Below, in pieces: positions 8,661-17,914 of a DNA stretch of 61,205 bases. The notes below the pieces were generated by a model. That model saw only the letters and a program-made list of their open reading frames with translations. It did not search any database and had not been told where the DNA came from. Position numbers and translations under genes: made by a program. The stretch is from a virus. Positions within the stretch are counted from its first letter, which is position 1; every line of letters begins with the position of its first letter. Location: positions 1 through 61,205 of IMG/VR virus record IMGVR_UViG_3300020438_000036. One strand, given 5' to 3'.

Positions 8661-10024
8661 TCATCTTTCTCCGAATACATCATGTAATCATAGACGGATG
8701 TCATATAATCACTTGCCTTAGTAATCTTTGCCTGAACCCATGCGTCCAATTCGATATCCTGATTAGGGGAATCTCTGAGCATCCCGACTAATTCATCTGA
8801 GAGTTGTTCTGCTTTATCTGCAAGTGCTCTGAGTTGGGTTAGTGCCATCTTTGATTCTTGATCTTCATATATATCCATAGAATAATCCTCCTTGATACCT
8901 CTTTGCTTCTTCACCTGAGATATCCAATCTTTTCCGATACTATTCTTGGGGGGTTTAGCAGCCCAAGTTTTAATATCCTTATAAACTCTCTTAGAATCTC
9001 TTGCGAAATCTGCCCCATCAGAGTTATCGACCACATAAAAATTTGTCTTAAATGTGTTCTGGAATCTACCGATATTCTTCTGAACTCCTTTCCACATCTT
9101 TTCTACTTCTGCGTCTGGTAGTTGTCTTGGACGATTTCTGTTTCTTTCTAATGCAGTCTCAAGATCTGTGTTAACAAAAATCATCGCAGAATCATATCCA
9201 AGTTGATCTAAGTATCTCTTTTGTGTTAATATCTTCTTGAAGTTCTTTCCAGTTCCATCAATGACAAGTCCCAATCTTCCCTTAATATACATCGACTTCT
9301 GGATATCTGTCAGTTTAGTTGCTTTACCTCTGACGGCTTGTCCTTGCGGAGACATTATATCATCTGGAGTTGTTGATAATCCTGCCTTCTTGAGTAACTT
9401 CTCAAATGCTGGATCCGAATTGACAAGTTTCATACCAAGAGAAACCAGTCCAGTTTGACCTACAATAAATGACTTACCAGATCCGGGCCCACCTGCGAGA
9501 AATACTGCCTTGAATATAGAAGGATCATTTATGCCTTCTTCTAAATCTACTTCTTCTGATTTTTCTTTATCTTTGAGATATGCGGCAATTGCCATCTTTT
9601 GAATCTTTTTATCAGACTTACCCTTGAACTGAGGAGCATCTGACTTGCGGAAATCGTCTATATAATCTCCGGCATCGTCTTTCTTGGGATCGAGTTTCTC
9701 TTGTTGTTTTTTCTTTTCTTTTTCTTTTTTCGCAATAGCGATTGCTGCCTGTTGAGCAGGAGATACCGATTCGTCCTCTTCCTCTCCATACATCTTCTTA
9801 AACTTTAATGTATGTTTGGATGGTTTTGTTTTCGCACCAGCATCGCCAGGAGCAGGCCCAGACTTCTTCTTTTTAAAATGTGATGCACGTTTATCTTTAG
9901 TTGATTTGGACATATCTCCGGCGTAGTACTTCTTTGGTTGAGTACCCTCTTTATCTTCGATGTCTTTATCCTGTGCAACTCTTCGAAGTTTTTCTCTGAG
10001 AAATATTTCTTTATAGTCTTTCAT
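8657..10024 (-). CDS. P-loop kinase (zeta-toxin/PNK-like) with removable basic leader
   Basis: 455 residues. The N terminus (MKDYKEIFLREK) is capsid-targeting-like. Residues about 30-80 (PKKYYAGDMSKSTKDKRASH, then AKTKPSKHTLKFKKMYGE) form a basic module seen in other phage virion-associated proteins. LEEG at 161-164 is a plausible prohead-protease site just before the catalytic domain. Walker A is AGGPGSGKS (177-185), followed by LVIDGTGKNF, a NTD motif and RNRNRPRQLPDAEV, as in zeta-toxin or polynucleotide-kinase-like enzymes. It probably phosphorylates a nucleotide, sugar nucleotide or nucleic acid end. The substrate is unknown; injection with DNA is a hypothesis. Confidence 0.78.
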   Translation of the reverse strand: MKDYKEIFLREKLRRVAQDKDIEDKEGTQPKKYYAGDMSKSTKDKRASHFKKKKSGPAPGDAGAKTKPSKHTLKFKKMYGEEEDESVSPAQQAAIAIAKKEKEKKKQQEKLDPKKDDAGDYIDDFRKSDAPQFKGKSDKKIQKMAIAAYLKDKEKSEEVDLEEGINDPSIFKAVFLAGGPGSGKSFIVGQTGLVSLGMKLVNSDPAFEKLLKKAGLSTTPDDIMSPQGQAVRGKATKLTDIQKSMYIKGRLGLVIDGTGKNFKKILTQKRYLDQLGYDSAMIFVNTDLETALERNRNRPRQLPDAEVEKMWKGVQKNIGRFQNTFKTNFYVVDNSDGADFARDSKRVYKDIKTWAAKPPKNSIGKDWISQVKKQRGIKEDYSMDIYEDQESKMALTQLRALADKAEQLSDELVGMLRDSPNQDIELDAWVQAKITKASDYMTSVYDYMMYSEKDE

Positions 10025-10491
10025 TAACTTTCCGCAATTTCAAACTCTACCTTTCCATTTTCATAAAGGTATTCTCTATTCTTTAGATGACCTTCTTCAA
10101 TATCATCTTTACTCTGTCCGTAGTAGGCAACCGCAAGCTTGCGTTCTATCATCATATCGTTCAAATTCAATTCTACTTCAAACGTAGGATGACCAGCATT
10201 ATCTACTGCGATAAATTCTCCCAGTATTCTGCCAAACTTACCCTTCTCATCTTTATGAGTTTGTAGTAATACCTCACCATATTTATCTCCCATTAAAGCT
10301 TCCTGTAGAAAGTCTTTTGCGAGTAATCCAAATTTCTTTTCTTCTAAATCTCTGGTTCTGGATTCTGGTGTGTCAATTCCATACAGTCTCACTCGTTCTT
10401 TCTTTAACCAGACACCAAATCCTAAATCGATATCAACATCCACCGTGTCGCCATCAATAACCTTTATCACATCAACTCTATACTTGTACAT
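10024..10491 (-). CDS. Staphylococcal-nuclease-like endonuclease
   Basis: 155 residues. VIDGDTVDVDIDLGFG, ERVRLYGIDTPESR and KFGRILGEFI match the SNase (thermonuclease) fold: the Asp of DGDT, the Arg of VRLYGIDTPE, the Glu that follows and the Arg of GRILG correspond to the calcium and phosphate-binding catalytic residues. It cleaves DNA or RNA phosphodiesters. There is no signal peptide, so it is intracellular or packaged. It sits between the kinase-like gene (one-base junction) and the KWDG protein. Host DNA breakdown is a reasonable role in marine T4-like phages. Confidence 0.85.
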   Translation of the reverse strand: MYKYRVDVIKVIDGDTVDVDIDLGFGVWLKKERVRLYGIDTPESRTRDLEEKKFGLLAKDFLQEALMGDKYGEVLLQTHKDEKGKFGRILGEFIAVDNAGHPTFEVELNLNDMMIERKLAVAYYGQSKDDIEEGHLKNREYLYENGKVEFEIAES

Positions 10492-10492
10492 A

Positions 10493-11746
10493 TCACTTAT
10501 CCCAATTTTTCGCAGCAGTAAAGTTATTATAACTAAACTCTAATCTATCGACCAGTTTCACCGCACCCTTACCACTCTTATCGATAGCAACATATCCTTC
10601 CGGATTGCTTACTTCGTATCCATTTGAAGTTCTTATAAAGATATCGGTAAGTTGTTTCACTTTATTCAACTTCGTCACAATAATTGACTTCGCAGAAACC
10701 AAACCTTGCATGAATTCTACTAAGTTTATTATTAATTTGTCATAAGAAATTAACTGTTTTACCAGTTCATCTCTTTCTTGTTCTTTTACTTCTCTGCCCT
10801 TCGCAGACTTCAATTTCGTTATTACCTTTTCATCATAATACTTTTTGACGTACATAGAATAATTTAGGTTTTTAACATTTTGTACAGAAAAATTAGCGCC
10901 CGACCTTATAAATTGGTTTAGATATGTTTTAAACGATCCCCCGGCCCTAGATTTAGAAAAACTCTTATCTTGCATAGATAAGAACTTTTTCAGTTCGGAA
11001 GATTTAATCTTTCTAAACGAACTTCCAACACCAGACAATATTTTAGTAACCTGATCGGTTTCCGATTTAGTAAACTTCGCAGTACCAGAAACATCTTTAT
11101 AAGTGGCATCATCCATCCAAACAGAAGATGGTTTGTTTAAGTTAGATATGTTGACCCCGAATGACGCAGACATATCTTGCAGATCACTGCCTTTATATGT
11201 GGTGTGCCAAACTACACCAATTTTGGACTTATTAATTTGTTTACCAAGATCGGAATTTATATCCGCAGCATATACTAGAGTGTTTGGTTGAAATGTATAG
11301 TAGGTTTTACCGTCTATCTTAGTAGTAGAGACATCATCAGTGAACATCAAGTCTCCCTGTATGACACCTTTGATATTGAGTTTCTTAAACTCGTTGAATG
11401 CTATTTTGAATTTAGAATCAAGTTGGGCAGATAGATTATCATCATTAATATCTTTGATACTCTTATAAAGTATCGGGTTGACATTGAAGACACTTTTCTT
11501 TGCGACAAAAAACTTGCCATCGGACGGATCTATTCCTGCGAATATTGCTGGAGCTCCATCCCATTTAACTGTCATATTAACTCTGGAACCTGTTGTTCCC
11601 GCGAGCATATTACGAAGAGAACGAAGAAAATTTAATGCAGCACGACCACCATCAATTCCGTGGTTGATGATTTCTTCTTCTATATGTTCTAGGTGTAAAT
11701 TTTTTCCACCTTTCGCTTCTGTTAAGAATTCAGTAAAATCGTGCAT
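10493..11746 (-). CDS. KWDG-motif protein with capsid-targeting-like N terminus
   Basis: 417 residues behind a late promoter (11769-11776) and AAAGGA ribosome-binding site. The N terminus MHDFTEFLTEAKGGK is the best capsid-targeting-like sequence in the window, with LTE followed by A. Residues 58-70 (MTVKWDGAPAIFA) resemble motif I (K-x-D-G) of ATP-dependent ligases and mRNA-capping nucleotidyltransferases; FFVAKKSVFN and IKGVIQGDLMF could be motifs Ia and III. I recognise the family only as a DUF frequent in marine T4-like phages. A covalent nucleotidyltransferase or RNA/DNA ligase-like activity is therefore possible, not shown. Confidence 0.75.
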   Translation of the reverse strand: MHDFTEFLTEAKGGKNLHLEHIEEEIINHGIDGGRAALNFLRSLRNMLAGTTGSRVNMTVKWDGAPAIFAGIDPSDGKFFVAKKSVFNVNPILYKSIKDINDDNLSAQLDSKFKIAFNEFKKLNIKGVIQGDLMFTDDVSTTKIDGKTYYTFQPNTLVYAADINSDLGKQINKSKIGVVWHTTYKGSDLQDMSASFGVNISNLNKPSSVWMDDATYKDVSGTAKFTKSETDQVTKILSGVGSSFRKIKSSELKKFLSMQDKSFSKSRAGGSFKTYLNQFIRSGANFSVQNVKNLNYSMYVKKYYDEKVITKLKSAKGREVKEQERDELVKQLISYDKLIINLVEFMQGLVSAKSIIVTKLNKVKQLTDIFIRTSNGYEVSNPEGYVAIDKSGKGAVKLVDRLEFSYNNFTAAKNWDK

Positions 11747-11768
11747 TAAAAATATTCCTTTAATAGAA

Positions 11769-11776
11769 TATTTATA
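11769..11776 (-). promoter_or_regulatory. Late promoter TATAAATA
   Basis: Exact late box on the minus strand 23 nt before the ATG at 11746, in a 33-nt gap following the dioxygenase-like gene. Confidence 0.8.
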
Positions 11777-11779
11777 ATA

Positions 11780-12388
11780 TCACTGATACCGCAAAAATGT
11801 TGATATAACGTATCGTTCTTCCTTTGAGGGAGTTATTTGGGAAGGATGAGTCCAGAATGAAGGGTGTATAAGAACTCTTCCTGTGCGCGATTCTACGCCG
11901 ATATTATAGTCGGGCAGAGTGTATTGGCCATCTTCTGTATCATTGAGAAAAAAGTTTACGGTCAAAAATCTTTTGTGTTCGGAATCAATCATAACATCAG
12001 AATGATATCCTACCTCATCAGTTGGAATATACTTTCTCATCATCAACTGTTCATTGACAGCCTGCGAAGGAAAGAATTCAATATTATAAAATTGTCGATA
12101 TATTTCACTATATCGTTGGAGTCTTTGCAGTACAAAATAAGAAACTTCTTTCCATCTTGGTTTAATCTTTAATAGATTTTCGTCCAGAATATCAAGTTCA
12201 AAACAACCATAATTTTCGTAATCAACTCTTCGCGGAATAGATTCCTTAAAAAGATCAATTGTTTCCTCACAGTAATCTGGAGGCAATGCATCATCCCACA
12301 TACAGATATAAGATTTCGCTGCAGATGGTTCTGTTGGTATTTCTATCTCTTCCGATTCAAGTTCAACTTCTTCTAATTGTTCTGTCAT
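11780..12388 (-). CDS. 2-oxoglutarate/Fe(II)-dependent dioxygenase superfamily protein
   Basis: 202 residues. YHSDV (H-x-D), the distal WTHPSQI His and RYVISTFLRY supply the Fe(II)-binding H-x-D...H triad and the 2-oxoglutarate-binding Arg of the prolyl-4-hydroxylase-like fold. FLTVNFFLNDTEDGQYTLPD and GRVLIHPSFW are the usual strands around them. Such genes are common in marine myoviruses and may hydroxylate protein or nucleic acid; the substrate is unknown. The start overlaps the helicase stop by 4 nt (ATGA). Confidence 0.83.
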   Translation of the reverse strand: MTEQLEEVELESEEIEIPTEPSAAKSYICMWDDALPPDYCEETIDLFKESIPRRVDYENYGCFELDILDENLLKIKPRWKEVSYFVLQRLQRYSEIYRQFYNIEFFPSQAVNEQLMMRKYIPTDEVGYHSDVMIDSEHKRFLTVNFFLNDTEDGQYTLPDYNIGVESRTGRVLIHPSFWTHPSQITPSKEERYVISTFLRYQ

Positions 12389-13767
12389 AGTGTAACCTCT
12401 ACTTTACCAAATTTAGATTTAGTATTCTTTGTAAAATTATTTGTTTCTTCTAATGGTGCTTCTATTAAATCTGCCTGAGCCGACTCTTCTACATCATACA
12501 ATCTCATTTTAGATCGATCAATTCCAACGACAAATCGTTTGTTCATATTTGGATCGTTATATCGATTCTTCAATTGTTTGATTAGAATCTGATTCATATC
12601 TTCCAGTTCTTCTGTAGATATAATCGCGAACATAAAGTCAGCAGTAGCAGGCAAACCAAAACTTTCGGAAGTATCTTCTAATCCTATATCGGAATTAGTA
12701 AATCCGGATCTTGTTGTTTGTGTAGCACTCACTATCGGAACATTAAACTCTACCGCCAATCCGCGAAGTTCTTCCGCAATAGATTTAATATAACTATATG
12801 AATTAACATTTGCGCCACCCCGTATCCTTGCAGAGCTACATATATTAAGGTAATCGATAAAGACAATATCCGGATAAAAGTTTTTCTTCATTTGCAGTTC
12901 ATTGAGAAGATGTCTAAAGTGATTTGCATTTGCGGATGCAGTAGGATATTCTTTAATAACCATTTTACCAGATGTTTTTGACTCAAGACGTTTGATTTTA
13001 TTCTCAAACATATTCCTACTCATCTCTGGTATTTGTTGCATAGGGACGTTCAGAAGGTTCGCATCAATCCTCTCAGCGATCTTTTCTTCAGACATCTCTA
13101 AGGTAATGTATAGAACATTCTTCCCCTGAGAGAGTTGTGCAGACGCAGAATCACACATAAAGAGAGACTTACCCACACCAGTACCAGCCAAGGCGATGTT
13201 AAGAGTTTTCTTAGACAATCCGCCCTTTGTTATCTCATTAAACTTTTCTAGATGGAAAGGAAGTTTTTCTTCTACTCTTTGATAGAATTCAAAACGCTCC
13301 TCCGAGTCATCAATAAAATCATGGCCAACATGGTTGTCAAAAGATACGGCAAGAGCATCTTGTAGTATCTTCGGTAAGGATCCGGTATCTTCTTTAGAAT
13401 TGTCATCTTCAATAATCTTAATTGATTTAAATATAGCGTTATAAATGGCGCGACTCTGACACCACTTCTCGGTCACATCTGTCAACCATTCTACATTTAC
13501 TTTAGAATCGTACTCTTCAATTACATTGATAGTTTCAATACATTCTTTATAAAGAGCATCGTACAAATTCAAATCTTCCAATGTTATACGAAGACTTGTT
13601 TTTTCTGGCAGAGCGTTATATTTATCTATATGATCGTAGATCATCTTGAATATTTCTCTATCTCTTTCTTCAGAGAAATACTCTGGTTCGATAAAGGGTA
13701 TTACTTTTCTGGAATAATCTTCTCTATTGACTAAGTTCTGCAGTATCGTGAGTTCCGTCAATTCCAT
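12385..13767 (-). CDS. 41: Replicative DNA helicase, T4 gp41 (DnaB-like)
   Basis: 460 residues, close to T4 gp41 (475). It has an N-terminal helical collar (EPEYFSEERDREIFKMIYDH) and a RecA-like C-terminal motor: Walker A LAGTGVGKSLF, LYITLEMSEEKIAERIDANL, and the Walker B region DIVFIDYLNICSS. It unwinds DNA 5'-3' ahead of the fork as a hexamer and recruits primase. The ATG lies 44 nt inside the preceding gene, the only sizeable overlap in this cluster; MELTELTILQ matches the expected gp41 N terminus, so the overlap appears genuine. Confidence 0.95.
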   Translation of the reverse strand: MELTELTILQNLVNREDYSRKVIPFIEPEYFSEERDREIFKMIYDHIDKYNALPEKTSLRITLEDLNLYDALYKECIETINVIEEYDSKVNVEWLTDVTEKWCQSRAIYNAIFKSIKIIEDDNSKEDTGSLPKILQDALAVSFDNHVGHDFIDDSEERFEFYQRVEEKLPFHLEKFNEITKGGLSKKTLNIALAGTGVGKSLFMCDSASAQLSQGKNVLYITLEMSEEKIAERIDANLLNVPMQQIPEMSRNMFENKIKRLESKTSGKMVIKEYPTASANANHFRHLLNELQMKKNFYPDIVFIDYLNICSSARIRGGANVNSYSYIKSIAEELRGLAVEFNVPIVSATQTTRSGFTNSDIGLEDTSESFGLPATADFMFAIISTEELEDMNQILIKQLKNRYNDPNMNKRFVVGIDRSKMRLYDVEESAQADLIEAPLEETNNFTKNTKSKFGKVEVTL

Positions 13768-14053
13768 CCATAGTATCCTTTACTGATGTTGTTAGCATAA
13801 AGTTTAAAACTTCACCTACCAGTTTACCAAATTTACTGTCGTTGTCAAGTTGTTCTACTGTATGTAGAAAGTTAGATCTTAACGCATTATAATCGTATGT
13901 GCATGATGCTCCGGACTGATCATCATTTTCTTCTACCTTAACATTGCCAAGTTTAAAAATAACATCCTTATATTCCCCTTGGTCAATTCTAAATGCAAAA
14001 TGATCTTCTTGATCAGATTCCATAACTGTAAAAAAATCATCATTTATTTTCAT
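13724..14053 (-). CDS. Hypothetical protein between helicase and zinc protein
   Basis: 109 residues starting MKINDDFFTVMESDQEDHFA. It is acidic, with an N-terminal beta-rich half (HFAFRIDQGEYKDVIFKLGN) and a helical C-terminal half (RSNFLHTVEQLDNDSKFGKL). It overlaps the upstream gene by 14 nt and the helicase gene by 44 nt, indicating tight coupling with replication functions. I do not recognise the family. Confidence 0.7.
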   Translation of the reverse strand: MKINDDFFTVMESDQEDHFAFRIDQGEYKDVIFKLGNVKVEENDDQSGASCTYDYNALRSNFLHTVEQLDNDSKFGKLVGEVLNFMLTTSVKDTMDGIDGTHDTAELSQ

Positions 14054-14360
14054 TCAACTGTTCCTCCAATTTTGTTATCTCTTTTTTCAAAGAGCCTATA
14101 GTATTTTCTATTTTCTCTCTCTTTTGTTCGTCGGACATTGTAGATTGTTCTTCCGATAAAAGTGTCTCCGGTTCTCGTTCTTCAGTTCCATAGACCTCAA
14201 CCCACTTATCTTTTGGACATCTAAGTTTCGCAATCTTTGCCTTTGCGGGCATAAAACATCCGCATTCTTTGCACATATGAGCAGACTTTATGTAATACTC
14301 ACAAGTCTTACATATAGACAGCCTCTCCTTATAAACAAACGCAGATGCGAAGAATGCCAT
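14040..14360 (-). CDS. Small zinc-ribbon protein with C-terminal coiled coil
   Basis: 106 residues. CKTCEYYIKSAHMCKECGCF followed by MPAKAKIAKLRCPKDKW provides C-x2-C...C-x2-C-x-C and a distal Cys, a treble-clef or ribbon zinc site. The C-terminal 40 residues (KREKIENTIGSLKKEITKLE) form a heptad coiled coil, suggesting an oligomer. The family is common beside uvsX in marine T4-like phages. The role is not established; a nucleic acid or replisome adaptor is plausible. Confidence 0.78.
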   Translation of the reverse strand: MAFFASAFVYKERLSICKTCEYYIKSAHMCKECGCFMPAKAKIAKLRCPKDKWVEVYGTEEREPETLLSEEQSTMSDEQKREKIENTIGSLKKEITKLEEQLNENK

Positions 14361-15397
14361 TATGCCTCGACTTCTTCTTCCATGATAGAATCCGTAACCA
14401 ACATATACTTGTCTTGGACATAATTCTTAAAGGATTCGCTCTCTAGGATTGGATTCCAAACATCATTTCCTACAAGTTCTTTTGCACGATACTTCTTCTC
14501 TATGATCTCTCCAGTTTCTAAATCCGTCAACTGATACCAAGCACCACTACGACTGATTACACCAGCGTCTAATGCCATATCAAGAAGACCTGACCACTTA
14601 TCAATACCGCCATCGAAACTTACGCTAACAGGGATTTTGGACTTCTCTTTAACGTATCTAGACTTCTCTACATTGATGACAAACTGATATCCAGTTACAT
14701 CTGTACCTTCTTTCTGTTGTCTCCTACCGACGATCCAGATTGTATCAGAAGAGTAGTAGATGCCAGTTCCACCAGACACTACTGGTTTAGAGAACATTTC
14801 CTGCGAGTCATATGTGTGGTTCACAACAACCATTGGAATATTCTTTGACTTTAGATATGGAGTAACTGATCGGAATAATGACTTGATTCCTTTTGCGCGG
14901 GTCATATCACCAACCATCTTCCCATCCAAAGCATCTTGGACTTCTTTATGCGATGCAAGATTACCAATAGAATCTACAAAGATATAGACTTCATCTTCTT
15001 TTTCCAGTTCATGCAGTTGTTTTACAATATCAATCTTCAGTTGTTCTACATCCATAATCGGTGAATGTAATACTCTGGACATATCGATATCGAATGTCTC
15101 AAAATATTTCTGGGGAGTACCAAACTCTGAGTCATAGAACAATGCGATTGCATTTGGTTTTGACTGTAGATATGCCTTCATCATCAACAAACCAAACGCA
15201 GTCTTAAAGTGTTTAGATGGCCCTGCGATTGTAGTCAGTCCAGATGTCAATCCACCACAAATGGTTCCCGATAATGCAATGTTAACTGCAGGGATATCTG
15301 TAGGAACCATTTCATTATTCATAAAATCAGAATCCTTAAGTAGTTGGGCTGATTTAATAGTTGTATTGGTTCTCAACTTGTCCATTAATTTTGACAT
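14360..15397 (-). CDS. uvsX: UvsX RecA-like recombinase
   Basis: 345 residues. Walker A is TIAGPSKHFKTAFG, matching the unusual GPSKHFK of T4 UvsX; IFVDSIGNLASHKEVQDAL is the Walker B region and VVVNHTYDSQEMFSKPVVSG includes the conserved His-Thr-Tyr region and loop L2. It catalyses homologous pairing and strand exchange and starts recombination-dependent replication with UvsY, gp32 and gp46/47. An AGGAG ribosome-binding site precedes the ATG. It lies 9 nt behind DNA polymerase. Confidence 0.95.
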   Translation of the reverse strand: MSKLMDKLRTNTTIKSAQLLKDSDFMNNEMVPTDIPAVNIALSGTICGGLTSGLTTIAGPSKHFKTAFGLLMMKAYLQSKPNAIALFYDSEFGTPQKYFETFDIDMSRVLHSPIMDVEQLKIDIVKQLHELEKEDEVYIFVDSIGNLASHKEVQDALDGKMVGDMTRAKGIKSLFRSVTPYLKSKNIPMVVVNHTYDSQEMFSKPVVSGGTGIYYSSDTIWIVGRRQQKEGTDVTGYQFVINVEKSRYVKEKSKIPVSVSFDGGIDKWSGLLDMALDAGVISRSGAWYQLTDLETGEIIEKKYRAKELVGNDVWNPILESESFKNYVQDKYMLVTDSIMEEEVEA

Positions 15398-15406
15398 ATT
15401 AATCTC

Positions 15407-17902
15407 CTAAAAAAAGTCATCAAGTGTGTATTGTTTTTTCAATTGCCAATCAATAGAATCTGTGATTGTTTTAATTGGTTCTAAAAACGATTTTTCAAAT
15501 TGTGTGTTATAATCAATATAGTTTTCTAGATTGAACTCTTTGGGCAAACTAGACATTAACGCAATTGCATTGTTTTGTATTGGATTTGGAGTTTTAAGAT
15601 ATGCAAATTTAATCTTATCTCCATTCTTTATCTTTTGATATGTATTACCCAATTTATATTGATCTATAAGTAGATTGTAAAAGAGAACACCCTTCACATG
15701 AATAGGAGTGCCTTTCTTAAATACATCTTTGGAGTCTTTATATTTTTCTATTCCGTTGACTCCACGCGGAAATGATATATCCGGCACTGGATATGTTTTA
15801 AATTCCTTTTCGAAATCTATAATGAACTTCATCAGATCTTCATTCGAACTGTTCATAATGATCTTTAACGATTCTTTAATCTTTTCTCTACAGGCCTGTG
15901 GTGTCGAAGATCTGACAGCCTCTATGCCCATAATCTTAAGTTCTGGAGATGCGTATCGAACTCCTTCATTGTCATGGACATTAAGAATATATCTCTTCTT
16001 TGCAGTCCATATGCCCTTAGATGCAATCACTTCTCGCTTCATAAACATCTTCTGGTCATATGCATTCGTATAATCAGCAAGTTCTTGATAACACTTGTCG
16101 ATATATGGTTCGATCTTATCTTTTGCGACTGCATCAAGAAAGTCTACTACTTTACTATCTTCGGGAACTTCCTTGAATACCTTCTCTACAAAGTCACCAA
16201 GAGCAACATAGATTGAATCGGTATCACTTGCAATAACATAACTCTTCGGTTCTTCATTGTCCATCAGTTTATTGAAGTAGTCATTCACTTTGTTTTCAAT
16301 CCACTTGATAGACAGTTGCCCAGAAGAAGTAATTGATGTTGCCTGTCGGATATCATAGTATCGAAACCACTGATTTCCTAACGCACCATAGGCAGAGTTA
16401 AGAAGAATCTTTGCGGCCATCTGTTTGTTATCAAGTTGAGATATCTTTTTATCTATCTCTACAGGATCACCTTCACCGGATTGCTTCTTCTGTTTCCATT
16501 GGATCATTTCCTTTTTATACTGGACACGATCATCATACATTCTCTGCATCAGTTTAGGAAGAAACCCCTTCTTCGATTTCAAGAACATATGTCCGGTAGG
16601 GCAAACAGTTTCATCTTTTAGTCCAGACAAATCTGTCTTCTTTTCGAGCAATTCGTCAATAGATGTCGGAACAGTTTCGCCCTCTATCAAGGTTTCTGGA
16701 CTGATGTTATACTGCATGATTAAGTGAGGATATAGACTATTCAAGTCAAATGATACTACCCACTTGTGCAGTCCAACAACAGGATCTTTTACATAAGCCC
16801 CTTCGAAAGATTCCGATTTTTCATTCCTAGACTTGTTAGGAACTACAGTTTTAGTTTTCTTCAATTCATCAAATGCGACTGTATCCCATATTTTGACCGG
16901 AGAGAAAACATCTTCGAAGTTAACTTTAGATTGGTAAGCAAGAGTTACCAGAAGTTCCATCAACTTCAATTTATCTTCAAGTTTATCGACTAACTCTACA
17001 TCTTTGATGTTATAGTCAATATACTTTTGATAGTCTAATTTATAGAACAGATGCATCTGCTCAAATTCTGAGTGATCTAGTTTTCTTTCTCCAAGTTCAA
17101 CATGAGCAATAAAATCCAGAGAGTAACTTTCGCGGGTTACATAAGTAAACTTCTTGTATAAATCTAGATAGTCTATGATTGCAATACCAGAAATTTTAAC
17201 TTGAGTTTGTGCCCTACCGAACATCATCTTTTCGACTCTAGAAAAAATTCTCCAAGGAGACAATCTTCTAACTTCGGTCTCGCCAAAAAGTCTTTCTATT
17301 CGGTTAACCAAATAAGTCATATCAAACTGGTTTACATTCCAACCAGTCACAATATCAATCTTAGAGTTTTCCCAAATCTGTAAGAAATTACGGAGAAGAC
17401 TATGTTCATCCCCAAATTTCATATATTTTATTCTGGGTAGGTTGTCTTTATTTTCCCAGTCGCCTAGGCCAAGGACAACGTAGAAACCGCCCATCTTCAT
17501 TGTGATTGCGTTGACTCGTTCTATTGCTTCGGATGGTTCTGGAAATCCACTCTCACACTCTACCTCAATATCAATATTGCAGATATTAAGTTTAGAAAAA
17601 TCATATTCTATATTAGATGGGTATTCATCAGAAATAAATGGATAAAGATATTGGTCGTGGCCATATACCTTCATATTATCTATATCTTTATACTTCTCTT
17701 TAAATTCTCTAGCCTCTCCGATAGAACCAAACTGGACTCTATCTACTGGTTTGTCATCAAGAGTTTTATATAAAGAATCTTTTTTTCCAGATATGAAGAG
17801 GGACGGCGAGTAGTCTATTTTGACTTCTCGGCGTTTATTTCCATCAACTTCTCTGAGAAAGATTTTGTTTTTTACACACTGAACATTAGTGTAAAATCTC
17901 AT
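15407..17902 (-). CDS. 43: Family B DNA polymerase, T4 gp43
   Basis: 831 residues (T4 gp43 898). The proofreading exonuclease domain has NICNIDIEVECE (Exo I), GWNVNQFDMTYL (Exo II) and YIDYNIKDVELV (Exo III). Polymerase motifs are SFDLNSLYPHLI (A), KILLNSAYGALGN (B) and IASDTDSIYV (C, catalytic Asp pair). The C terminus KKQYTLDDFF is the clamp-binding peptide expected for contact with gp45. The ATG has a GGAG site 5 nt upstream. No intein or intron interrupts it. Confidence 0.97.
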   Translation of the reverse strand: MRFYTNVQCVKNKIFLREVDGNKRREVKIDYSPSLFISGKKDSLYKTLDDKPVDRVQFGSIGEAREFKEKYKDIDNMKVYGHDQYLYPFISDEYPSNIEYDFSKLNICNIDIEVECESGFPEPSEAIERVNAITMKMGGFYVVLGLGDWENKDNLPRIKYMKFGDEHSLLRNFLQIWENSKIDIVTGWNVNQFDMTYLVNRIERLFGETEVRRLSPWRIFSRVEKMMFGRAQTQVKISGIAIIDYLDLYKKFTYVTRESYSLDFIAHVELGERKLDHSEFEQMHLFYKLDYQKYIDYNIKDVELVDKLEDKLKLMELLVTLAYQSKVNFEDVFSPVKIWDTVAFDELKKTKTVVPNKSRNEKSESFEGAYVKDPVVGLHKWVVSFDLNSLYPHLIMQYNISPETLIEGETVPTSIDELLEKKTDLSGLKDETVCPTGHMFLKSKKGFLPKLMQRMYDDRVQYKKEMIQWKQKKQSGEGDPVEIDKKISQLDNKQMAAKILLNSAYGALGNQWFRYYDIRQATSITSSGQLSIKWIENKVNDYFNKLMDNEEPKSYVIASDTDSIYVALGDFVEKVFKEVPEDSKVVDFLDAVAKDKIEPYIDKCYQELADYTNAYDQKMFMKREVIASKGIWTAKKRYILNVHDNEGVRYASPELKIMGIEAVRSSTPQACREKIKESLKIIMNSSNEDLMKFIIDFEKEFKTYPVPDISFPRGVNGIEKYKDSKDVFKKGTPIHVKGVLFYNLLIDQYKLGNTYQKIKNGDKIKFAYLKTPNPIQNNAIALMSSLPKEFNLENYIDYNTQFEKSFLEPIKTITDSIDWQLKKQYTLDDFF

Positions 17903-17914
17903 TCAATCTCCAAA

